In this document: one piece after another, positions 1 through 5,758 of the stretch
How the letters are laid out: every line of letters starts with the position of its first letter
How positions within the stretch are numbered: the stretch's first letter is position 1
NCBI GenBank assembly: GCA_029934175.1
Contig: JAOZMT010000163.1
Location: forward strand, 1-5,758
Direction: 5' to 3'
From: Victivallales bacterium
GTDB taxonomy: Bacteria; Verrucomicrobiota; Lentisphaeria; Victivallales; JAUVCU01
DNA: 5,758 bases
Translations under genes and position numbers: made by a program
Notes under the pieces: model-generated
Database searches by the model: none
The model's input: only the letters and a program-made list of their open reading frames with translations
Told to the model about the DNA's origin: nothing

Positions 1-90
1 GAGCCATTAATCTATCACACTTTTGAAATTTTACCAATTTTATTATATTTTTTTTTGATATTTTTTCATTTTATAAACATTTCAAACAGT
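1..90. other. AT-rich intergenic region downstream of the channel gene
   Basis: This stretch follows the stop codon of the minus-strand channel gene and contains long A/T runs but no convincing gene. On the minus strand there is a TATAAT at 47-42, with a weak ATGAAA 16 bases upstream (69-64). An ATG at 7-5 opens off the left edge, so a further minus-strand gene with its own promoter could start here. In DNA this AT-rich such matches arise by chance, and no Shine-Dalgarno sequence precedes that ATG. I see no GC-rich hairpin followed by a T-run on the minus strand, so no intrinsic terminator for the channel operon can be called. Confidence 0.4.
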
Positions 91-1365
91 TTACTTACCT
101 CCTAATTCATCCCTAAAACCTTTCTTAGTAAGAGATTGAAAATCTACCCCAGCTGGAGATTGAAAAACTTTTAATTCAAATTCTTGAACAACCGCCAATA
201 AATGATCAAATATATCCGATTGAATACCTTCATAATTAGCCCAAACAATATCATTTGTAAATACATAAATTTGAATAGGCAACCCCTTTTCCGTAGGTTC
301 AAGCAATCTAACTAAAAATGTCATATCCTTATGAATTTTAGAATTATTCTTCAAATATCCTTTTATATACTCCCTGAAACACCCTATATTTGTTAATCGC
401 CTACCGTTTATTAAACAATCCTTTGTGTTAATATCAGCTTTACTATTATTAAATGTTTCAATCTCCTTACCTTTTTCTAAAGTATAATCTTTTAAATATT
501 CAATTTCTAAAAACTTATTAATCAACTCTTCATTGCAAAACTTAATAGTATTCATATCTATATATAAGTTCCTTTTTATCCTCCGCCCACCAGAATTTTG
601 CATACCAGTCCAATTTTTAAAAGAAGAAGAAACTAATGTATGCGTTGGAATCATACTAATAGTTTTATCCCAGTTTTGAACTTTCACTGTATTTATAGAA
701 ATATCGATAACATCGCCATCTGCACCATAAGCAGGCATTTCAATCCAGTCACCCTTTTTCACAGTATTTAATGCTGTGAACTGGAAACTCGCAACAAAAC
801 CAAGAATAGTGTCTTTAAAGACTAACATAAAAACTGCGGTTAACGCACCTAGTCCAGCAAGTAGAGTTTTAGGGCTTTGATCAAAAAGAACAGATAGAGT
901 TAAAATAAAAGCAATAAAATATAAAATAATTTTAACAGCTTGAATATATGAAGTTAAAGGGATAACATTGCCTTTTGGAGTATCCTTATAAATATCATTA
1001 CAAGTGTTCAAAAATGCAGATATTGATTTTAAAACAATCCAAATTATCGCAATCCAAACTAATTTGATTATAAATTGCGAAATATGCGGTTCTAAGTTAA
1101 AAACTGCTGTTGAATAATAAAAGACTATAGTAGGTGCTAAAAAAGAGAGTTTCAAAAATACTCTATTTTTAATCAAATAATCGTCCCATTTATTTTCAGT
1201 CTTAGCAAAAAAGTTATCTAATGCGACAACCACAATCTTTCTTATTATAAGGCTTGATAACATAGCAACTATGGCAGTTATAAAGAAATATAAGAAAAAA
1301 GACAATATACTAGAATTTGTAATACCTAGCATATCTGTTAATTGAGTAAAATAATCTAAAATCAT
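91..1365 (-). CDS. ybdG: MscS-family mechanosensitive ion channel, YbdG type
   Basis: Predicted inner-membrane channel that opens under membrane tension and protects the cell from hypo-osmotic shock. The 424 residues are close to the length of Escherichia coli YbdG (about 415). Hydrophobic segments lie near residues 19-42, 71-90, 97-118, 142-161 and 168-184. The last is the Gly/Ala-rich pore-lining helix (LLAGLGALTAVFMLVFKD, 168-185) typical of MscS proteins. It is followed by the MscS beta domain with GDWIEMP (205-211), GDVIDISINTVKVQNWD (217-233) and IPTHTLV (239-245). The soluble C-terminal half has YbdG-like signatures rather than those of small MscS: RRIKRNLYID (261-270), LTNIGCFREYI (324-334) and YEGIQSDIFDHLLA (378-391). 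The start is fixed by an AAGGA six bases upstream of ATG. The gene is second in a unit with the small putative lipoprotein gene, nine bases apart. The family is confident by eye; the exact gating properties cannot be read from sequence. Confidence 0.93.
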   Translation of the reverse strand: MILDYFTQLTDMLGITNSSILSFFLYFFITAIVAMLSSLIIRKIVVVALDNFFAKTENKWDDYLIKNRVFLKLSFLAPTIVFYYSTAVFNLEPHISQFIIKLVWIAIIWIVLKSISAFLNTCNDIYKDTPKGNVIPLTSYIQAVKIILYFIAFILTLSVLFDQSPKTLLAGLGALTAVFMLVFKDTILGFVASFQFTALNTVKKGDWIEMPAYGADGDVIDISINTVKVQNWDKTISMIPTHTLVSSSFKNWTGMQNSGGRRIKRNLYIDMNTIKFCNEELINKFLEIEYLKDYTLEKGKEIETFNNSKADINTKDCLINGRRLTNIGCFREYIKGYLKNNSKIHKDMTFLVRLLEPTEKGLPIQIYVFTNDIVWANYEGIQSDIFDHLLAVVQEFELKVFQSPAGVDFQSLTKKGFRDELGGK

Positions 1366-1371
1366 AATGTA

Positions 1372-1376
1372 TCCTT
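1372..1376 (-). promoter_or_regulatory. Ribosome-binding site of the channel gene, overlapping the upstream stop codon
   Basis: AAGGA on the minus strand lies six bases before the channel ATG. Its first two A's are the last two bases of the TAA stop (1377-1375) of the small upstream gene. Ribosomes finishing the small protein would uncover this site, which suggests translational coupling and supports the start chosen for the channel. Confidence 0.75.
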
Positions 1377-1578
1377 AATCTTTATTAATTTTCCATTTTT
1401 TCTTACTCTTCCACTTCTTTTTACTTTTCCATTTTTTTTCTTCTCTTGGATGTTCTTTATATGAAAAATTTTTATTTTTCATATTGCATTCTTTTTCTTG
1501 TTTATCATTACAAAATCCACATCCTACAAATAAACTTAACACACAAGATACAGCCATCATCTTAATTATTATTTTCAT
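1375..1578 (-). CDS. Small putative lipoprotein with Lys/Trp hexapeptide repeats
   Basis: A 67-residue protein of no family I recognise. The N-terminus looks like a lipoprotein signal peptide: MKIIIK, a hydrophobic stretch at 7-19, and a lipobox-like FVGC with Cys20 as the predicted acylated residue. Phe at -3 is less usual than Leu, so this is likely but not certain. The mature part would be about 48 residues with two further cysteines (Cys23, Cys31). It ends in three hexapeptide repeats, KKWKSK (48-53), KKWKSK (54-59) and KKWKIN (60-65), making a strongly basic tail with Trp every six residues. Such a tail could bind anionic lipid, cell-wall polymer or nucleic acid; this is inference. The start is backed by GGGAG five bases upstream and by a promoter. 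The gene directly precedes, and is probably translationally coupled to, the mechanosensitive channel gene, which hints at an envelope-related role. The signal, ribosome-binding site, promoter and coupling make it a real gene rather than a chance frame. Confidence 0.72.
   Translation of the reverse strand: MKIIIKMMAVSCVLSLFVGCGFCNDKQEKECNMKNKNFSYKEHPREEKKWKSKKKWKSKKKWKINKD
1384..1437 (-). repeat. Three in-frame 18-bp repeats encoding KKWKSK-type units
   Basis: Three consecutive 18-bp units encode KKWKSK, KKWKSK and KKWKIN at the C-terminus of the small putative lipoprotein. All lysines in units one and three use AAA, while all four in the middle unit use AAG. The repeat is therefore better conserved in protein than in DNA. 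Confidence 0.85.
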
Positions 1579-1583
1579 ACATA

Positions 1584-1590
1584 CTCCCTT
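1584..1590 (-). promoter_or_regulatory. Ribosome-binding site of the small putative lipoprotein gene
   Basis: AAGGGAG on the minus strand ends five bases before the ATG at 1578-1576. A second ATG at 1582-1580, closer to this site, is out of frame and reaches a stop after six codons, so the downstream ATG is preferred. Confidence 0.65.
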
Positions 1591-1609
1591 TTTTATATAT
1601 AATATATAA

Positions 1610-1637
1610 ACTATACCATACTATCAATTATTTTCAA
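1610..1637 (-). promoter_or_regulatory. Sigma-70-type promoter with extended -10 for the lipoprotein-channel unit
   Basis: On the minus strand, TTGAAA (1637-1632) is followed after 16 bases by TATAGT (1615-1610), which differs from consensus at one position. The bases directly before the -10 are TGG, giving the TGn extended -10 motif. Transcription would start near 1603, leaving a leader of about 25 bases that contains the ribosome-binding site. No operator-like palindrome was evident around it. Confidence 0.62.
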
Positions 1638-1677
1638 TAAATTTATTTATTTTTATAGCTTAAATATTCTCCCAAAG

Positions 1678-1705
1678 TTGAAAATTTATAATTTTACGCT
1701 ATATT
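1678..1705 (+). promoter_or_regulatory. Candidate promoter(s) for the cobD-cobQ fusion gene
   Basis: Two overlapping possibilities are visible. TTGAAA (1678-1683), 16 bases and TATATT (1700-1705) would start transcription at about 1712, essentially at the ATG, giving a leaderless message. Alternatively a perfect TATAAT (1687-1692) with no good -35 would start near 1699 and leave a leader of about 14 bases. Either way the leader is very short. AT richness makes such matches easy to find, so the choice is uncertain. Confidence 0.4.
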
Positions 1706-1712
1706 AAATAGA

Positions 1713-4313
1713 ATGAAAAACAAACAAAAAGATACTCACGGTGGGAATTTAGAAAAAATACTGAAACAGTTAAATTTACCATTATCATCAAAAATAAAAT
1801 ATGACTTTAGTGTAAATCTAAATCCATTAGGCTATCCTGATATATTAGATAAAGCCTTTTATTCCAAATCTGATTCTTTAATTAACGATTATCCAGAAAT
1901 ATTTGCGAACTGTGCAGAAAAAGCTATTGCTGAATATGAAAAAGTTAAAAAGGAAAATATTATTGTTGCGAATGGTGCAACCGAAGCCTTTGATTTAATT
2001 TTCCACGCTATCAAACCAAAAAAAATATTAATTCCTACTCCTACATATTCTGGATATTATGAAGCTGCAAAAAAATATGAGTCGAAAATTTTCTATCAAG
2101 ATAATTTTTACTTTGATGAAGACTTCTATGGCTTATTAAATACTATTTTAACTGAAAAAATTGATATTGTCTTTATTGGAAATCCTAATAATCCTACAGG
2201 TAAAGTTTTACAAAAAAAGAAAATTTTAGAATTAACTCAAAAAACGAATTGCTATTTTATCATCGATGAATCTTTTATTGACTTTACCAACAAAGAAAAC
2301 TCATGCCTTTTAGAAACACCATCTGATAAAATAATTGTAGTTAAGTCATTAACAAAATTTTACTCTATTGCAGGATTAAGAGCTGGCTTTGCATTCTCAT
2401 CAAAAAGGACAATTGATAAATTACGAAAATCAACTATAAATTGGTCAGTTAATGGTTTTGCACAACTCGCAATTCAACATTTATTTGATACAACTTTTAT
2501 AAAAGATTCTATTGATGAAATGCAAGGACTGAAAGAAGCTTTTTATAATGACCTTTCACAAATATCATACTTAAAGATATATGATACCGATGCGAACTTT
2601 ATTTTATGTAAATTGATAAGGACAAACGAAACGGCTACTTCTTTGCAAAAGAAGTTAATTCAACGAGGATTTTTAATTCGCTCTTGTAAAGATGTAAAAG
2701 GCTTAGATGATTCATTCTTTAGACTCGCGATAAAACAAAAAAGCATCAATGATAAATTAATCTGCACACTTCGCAATATTTTCAATCTACCTAACGACAC
2801 ATCTGCGAGTTGTGCAAATAAAAAGCGAGCTAAAGCAATTATGATAGTCGGCACTGCATCTAATTCAGGTAAAAGTGTAATTGCCGCTGGATTTTGTCGA
2901 TTATTAAAAAACAAAGGATATACAGTCGCACCATTTAAAGCACAAAATATGTCTTTAAACTCATTTGTGACAAAAGAATCTGGAGAAATGGGTCGCGCCC
3001 AAGTAACACAAGCAAAAGCAGCTGGAATTGAACCACATACGGATATGAATCCTGTTCTTTTAAAACCATTAGGAGATTCAACATCACAAGTTATTGTAAA
3101 TGGCAAAGCTATTGGAAATTATTCTGCCGTAGATTATTATAAAGAAAAAAATACTATTCAAGAATATGCCTTTGACGCTTATGATAGACTTGCCGAGCAA
3201 TATGATTATATTGTTCTTGAAGGAGCTGGCAGTCCAACTGAAATAAATCTACTTGATGATGATTTTGTAAATATGCGAATGGCAGAATATACAAATGCAA
3301 AAACAATTTTAGTGGCAGATATTGACCGTGGTGGGGTATTTGCATCTATTTTTGGAACTATAAAATTATTGCCACTAAAATGGCGTAATCTATTTTCTGG
3401 TATTATTATCAATAAATTTCGTGGTGATCCATCACTTTTAAACTCTGGTATTAATGATATAGAAAAATTAACAAATGTTCCCGTTTTAGGGATTATGCCA
3501 TTTATTGATAATATAAATATTGAAGAAGAGGATTCTTTAGGCTTAGAGCATCGTCCTCAATCTATAGAGAATACAAATAAAATATCTATCGCAATTATTC
3601 GTTTACCAAGAATGAGCAATTGGACTGATTTTATGGTTTTTGAAAATTCAGATAATTGTGTTGTTTCATATATTTCAAATCCTCGAAAACTTGGGACACC
3701 TGATTTAGTTATTATACCTGGGACAAAAAATGTTATACAAGATATGAAATTCATTAGAGAGTCTGGGTTTGAGATAAAGTTAAACAAATTGCGAAGTGTG
3801 CAAACTACTATAATTGGGATTTGTGGAGGATATCAAATACTTGGCAAAAAAATAAAAGACCCTTATGGTGTAGAAGGAAATGTTGAAGAAATAGATGCTT
3901 TAGGTTTTTTACCTATAGAAACGACATTGGAGTCCGAAAAAGAATTAGCACAAGTCGCAGGAAAAACTAATAAATTTTATCCATTTGCACAAATCGCAAC
4001 TCCTTTTGTCGGTTATGAAATACATTGCGGGAAAACAATTAACACAGAAAGCAATTGCTTAATTATCAATAAAAAGCAGGGAGAAAATGTTAAAGAAACA
4101 GTAGGAACAGTATCGAATGATAATAATATTTTTGGTTCTTATATACATGGAATATTTGATTCTAAAGAGATGATAAAAGAACTAATGTCATTCTTAGCAA
4201 AAAAATCAAATAAAAAACAAAACGATAATAATCAAACAACGCAAGAAGACCCTTACGATAAAGTTGCAAATTTATTATCACAAAACTGCAATTTAAGTAA
4301 ACTCATAAATTAA
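1713..4313 (+). CDS. cobD-cobQ: CobD-CobQ fusion: threonine-phosphate decarboxylase / cobyric acid synthase
   Basis: Bifunctional cytosolic enzyme of cobalamin synthesis. Residues 1-358 are CobD, a PLP-dependent fold-type I enzyme that decarboxylates L-threonine O-3-phosphate to (R)-1-amino-2-propanol O-2-phosphate. Signatures are HGGN (9-12), NLNPLG (35-40), NPNNPTG (157-163), Asp185 in IIDES, the PLP lysine Lys215 in SLTKFYSIAGLR, and Arg337 in FFRLAI. Residues from about 373 on are CobQ/CbiP, which amidates adenosylcobyrinic acid a,c-diamide to adenosylcobyric acid using ATP and glutamine. Signatures are the nucleotide-binding GTASNSGKS (380-388), APFKAQNMSLNSFVT (406-420), MNPVLLKP (445-452), DIDRGG (536-541), then the class I glutamine amidotransferase domain with Cys704 (GICGG), GYEIHCG (767-773) and His812 (YIHGIFD). 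The normal CobQ tail is present, and both parts are full length with all key residues. The linker at 359-373 has no start codon with a ribosome-binding site, so one polypeptide is expected. ATG 1713 is the only usable start: an in-frame stop lies at 1689-1691. There is no clear Shine-Dalgarno sequence. Both neighbours are on the other strand. Confidence 0.95.
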   Translation: MKNKQKDTHGGNLEKILKQLNLPLSSKIKYDFSVNLNPLGYPDILDKAFYSKSDSLINDYPEIFANCAEKAIAEYEKVKKENIIVANGATEAFDLIFHAIKPKKILIPTPTYSGYYEAAKKYESKIFYQDNFYFDEDFYGLLNTILTEKIDIVFIGNPNNPTGKVLQKKKILELTQKTNCYFIIDESFIDFTNKENSCLLETPSDKIIVVKSLTKFYSIAGLRAGFAFSSKRTIDKLRKSTINWSVNGFAQLAIQHLFDTTFIKDSIDEMQGLKEAFYNDLSQISYLKIYDTDANFILCKLIRTNETATSLQKKLIQRGFLIRSCKDVKGLDDSFFRLAIKQKSINDKLICTLRNIFNLPNDTSASCANKKRAKAIMIVGTASNSGKSVIAAGFCRLLKNKGYTVAPFKAQNMSLNSFVTKESGEMGRAQVTQAKAAGIEPHTDMNPVLLKPLGDSTSQVIVNGKAIGNYSAVDYYKEKNTIQEYAFDAYDRLAEQYDYIVLEGAGSPTEINLLDDDFVNMRMAEYTNAKTILVADIDRGGVFASIFGTIKLLPLKWRNLFSGIIINKFRGDPSLLNSGINDIEKLTNVPVLGIMPFIDNINIEEEDSLGLEHRPQSIENTNKISIAIIRLPRMSNWTDFMVFENSDNCVVSYISNPRKLGTPDLVIIPGTKNVIQDMKFIRESGFEIKLNKLRSVQTTIIGICGGYQILGKKIKDPYGVEGNVEEIDALGFLPIETTLESEKELAQVAGKTNKFYPFAQIATPFVGYEIHCGKTINTESNCLIINKKQGENVKETVGTVSNDNNIFGSYIHGIFDSKEMIKELMSFLAKKSNKKQNDNNQTTQEDPYDKVANLLSQNCNLSKLIN

Positions 4314-4332
4314 GATATAGGTTTTAATTTCT

Positions 4333-4374
4333 TTAACCACGAAAAGCATTTATAATATTTTCAGGTTAACTTTT
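4333..4374 (+). terminator. Imperfect hairpin between convergent genes, possible terminator
   Basis: TTAACC (4333-4338) and GAAAA (4341-4345) can pair with TTTTC (4358-4362) and GGTTAA (4364-4369). This makes a two-part stem with a small internal loop and a 12-base AT-rich apical loop. A short TTTT run (4371-4374) follows on the plus strand, so it could end transcription of the cobD-cobQ gene. The stem is AT-rich and weak. It overlaps the stop codon of the convergent antiporter gene. On the minus strand no T-run follows, so it is not a good terminator in that direction. Confidence 0.35.
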
Positions 4375-5733
4375 ATCTCCAAGTAATGCTATATTTTTCC
4401 AACTTCCAGATTTAAAACGAGAATATATTATGATAGAGACACACATTAAAAATATTACTAAACATATCCAAACAACAACAAGAGGAACATTAAATAATAA
4501 AACAAGAATTGAAACAACTGGAACTAATACAAACCATGAAGCAATAATTGTAACCCACATTGAGAATTTCGTATCACCTGCAGCTCTTAATCCTGCATTA
4601 AATATAAAAAATGTTACATCTGAAAAATTATATATCCCAGCACATATTAATATAATTTTTCCATATTGCATTACTTTTGAAAAATCAATTCCACTTTGAT
4701 TTACTGGAGCAAATATAGAAAATAGAAAATTTGGGAAGAATAAAAATATACTTACCATAAATGCCATATAGACTGTTCCTATTTTCCATGCTTTATATAC
4801 AACCTGTTCTGCTGTTTTCTTTTTGTTTTTTCCTATGTATTTACCACATATTATTGTTGTTGCTTCTGATAATCCCAAAAGTGGCAAAAAACTAATCATA
4901 TTAATTGACATTGCAATTGTTGTTGCTGCTAATTCTTCATTTCCAAGATGTCCAACTAAAAAAATAATAACTGTAAATGCTCCTACTTCACAAAAAACTT
5001 GTATCCCAGTAGGAAAACCAAATAGCAAAAGCTTTTTCATATCATGAAAATTAAATTTTTTATTTCTCCGAGTAGGATATTTTGATTGATTTTGCATAAT
5101 AAAAAACAGAAATGCCAATAAAGCACTAAAAGCAATTGATATAGTAGTTGCCATTCCAGCCCCTGCGATTCCTAAAGCAGGGAAACCAAATTTACCAAAA
5201 ATCATTCCATAATCAAGAAATACATTTAGAAGACAAGCAGCAAAATTAATAATTGTAACTATCCAAGTTTTACCGCGTCCTGTAAAAAAAGAAGAAAAAG
5301 CAATAGAAATACACATAAAACCACCACTTGGAATAATAGCTGTAAAATATAATTCCTCCAAATGAATTATTTCTGCGGAATGATTCCCTAATTGAATAAG
5401 ATAACATCCTAAAGGTAACAATAAATAAGAACTTATCAATCCTGCACATATCGCAAAATAAAAACTACTCCAAATAACTTTTGAACAAGATTCAAAATCT
5501 TTTCTACCATAATGTTGAGAAACAATTGCACCTGTAAATCGTGTAGTTATCACAAACATTGCAAGCAAAGTGAAAGATAAAATTCCAGCAGGTAATGCGG
5601 CAGATACATCTTCTGTAGAATGCATTGATAAAAATTTTCTATCAACGAATTCCATTATAGTTGATGTTGCATTCATTATAATTAATGGATATGCAACAGT
5701 TGCTATTTCTTTATATAATTTTGAAATTTTCAT
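4366..5733 (-). CDS. MATE-family multidrug/cation antiporter (NorM/DinF superfamily)
   Basis: Predicted inner-membrane antiporter that exports drugs or other organic cations in exchange for Na+ or H+. At 455 residues it has the usual MATE length, with about 12 hydrophobic segments in two homologous halves. Family signatures are visible: an early acidic residue Asp31 in EFVDRKFLS; NVFLDYGMIFG with FGFPALGIAGAGMATTIS (170-199) at the end of the first half; Glu249 in QVFCEVGAF; and Asp372 with GLRAAGDTKFSMW (381-393) in the second half. By eye, Glu249 and Asp372 match the cation-coupling acidic residues of NorM proteins. The start is the only one possible because an in-frame stop lies at 5742-5740. 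No Shine-Dalgarno sequence precedes it; the leader is an A-run. The substrate cannot be told from sequence. It converges on the cobalamin gene and nothing links the two in function. Confidence 0.93.
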   Translation of the reverse strand: MKISKLYKEIATVAYPLIIMNATSTIMEFVDRKFLSMHSTEDVSAALPAGILSFTLLAMFVITTRFTGAIVSQHYGRKDFESCSKVIWSSFYFAICAGLISSYLLLPLGCYLIQLGNHSAEIIHLEELYFTAIIPSGGFMCISIAFSSFFTGRGKTWIVTIINFAACLLNVFLDYGMIFGKFGFPALGIAGAGMATTISIAFSALLAFLFFIMQNQSKYPTRRNKKFNFHDMKKLLLFGFPTGIQVFCEVGAFTVIIFLVGHLGNEELAATTIAMSINMISFLPLLGLSEATTIICGKYIGKNKKKTAEQVVYKAWKIGTVYMAFMVSIFLFFPNFLFSIFAPVNQSGIDFSKVMQYGKIILICAGIYNFSDVTFFIFNAGLRAAGDTKFSMWVTIIASWFVLVPVVSILVLLFNVPLVVVWICLVIFLMCVSIIIYSRFKSGSWKNIALLGDKS

Positions 5734-5734
5734 A

Positions 5735-5758
5735 TTTTTTTATTCATTTTTTTATTCA
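5735..5758. repeat. 12-bp perfect tandem duplication upstream of the antiporter gene
   Basis: Two adjacent identical copies of TTTTTTTATTCA (5735-5746 and 5747-5758, plus strand) sit directly before the antiporter start and run to the window edge, so more copies may lie beyond. Each contains a seven-base T-run, making the region prone to slippage. Confidence 0.8.

Noticed and set aside
22..86. An 8-bp inverted repeat (TTTGAAAT at 22-29, ATTTCAAA at 79-86).
   Set aside because: The arms are 49 bases apart, AT-rich and not followed by a T-run on the minus strand, so chance is the simplest explanation.
94..106. A perfect AGGAGGT on the minus strand at the very end of the channel gene, looking like a ribosome-binding site for a following gene.
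   Set aside because: It encodes the C-terminal Gly-Gly of the channel. The nearest downstream starts give frames of only a few codons before a stop.
1579..1712. A cobalamin riboswitch in front of the B12 gene.
   Set aside because: The gap is only 134 bases, is nearly all A/T, shows no B12-box-like sequence, and its left part is occupied by the divergent promoter.
2787..2835. A separate internal start for CobQ (Met377 or a codon near the domain junction).
   Set aside because: The only nearby Met lies at the start of the first beta strand, with no ribosome-binding site before it. The frame is continuous, with no sign of a frameshift.
2660..3106. A long minus-strand open frame (148 codons) inside the cobD-cobQ gene, plus shorter ones at 3154-3345, 3206-3412 and 3557-3787.
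   Set aside because: They lie antisense to strongly conserved CobD/CobQ coding sequence, resemble no known protein, and have no convincing ribosome-binding site.
4430..5047. Plus-strand open frames at 4430-4699 and 4823-5047 within the antiporter region.
   Set aside because: They are antisense shadows of a well-supported MATE coding sequence and have low-complexity translations.
1713..5733. A functional system linking the cobalamin fusion gene with the antiporter or the mechanosensitive channel.
   Set aside because: The neighbours are on the opposite strand with separate promoters or a convergent layout, and no shared pathway is indicated.

Overview
This is an AT-rich bacterial window (roughly 30% G+C by eye) with the standard genetic code. 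It carries four genes. Recognisable Shine-Dalgarno sequences precede two of them. The organism cannot be named from this evidence. A low-G+C anaerobe that makes cobamides de novo, such as a Megamonas-like member of the Negativicutes or a Fusobacterium relative, would fit, but that is inference.

Left part (minus strand): a two-gene unit reads leftwards. A small lysine/tryptophan-repeat protein with a lipoprotein-like signal comes first, then a YbdG-type MscS mechanosensitive channel. The channel gene's ribosome-binding site overlaps the stop codon of the small gene, so the two are very likely co-transcribed and translationally coupled. A good sigma-70-type promoter with an extended -10 lies in front of the small gene.

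Centre (plus strand): one 866-codon gene encodes a fusion of two cobalamin (vitamin B12) enzymes. The N-terminal part is the PLP-dependent threonine-phosphate decarboxylase CobD. The C-terminal part is the glutamine-dependent cobyric acid synthase CobQ/CbiP. Their products, aminopropanol phosphate and adenosylcobyric acid, are the two substrates joined in the next step by CbiB/CobD-type cobinamide-phosphate synthase, so the fusion unites two converging branches of the pathway. The gene stands alone in this window, has a very short leader with no visible Shine-Dalgarno sequence, and has no room for an evident cobalamin riboswitch.

Right part (minus strand): a complete MATE-family multidrug/cation antiporter converges on the cobalamin gene. 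The 52-bp gap holds an imperfect hairpin that may end transcription of the fusion gene. At the extreme right edge a 12-bp tandem repeat precedes the antiporter start, and an open frame there may be the tail of an upstream gene overlapping it by ATGA.

No RNA genes, CRISPR arrays, insertion sequences or phage genes were seen. The best candidates for something unusual are the CobD-CobQ fusion and the repeat-bearing putative lipoprotein coupled to a mechanosensitive channel.
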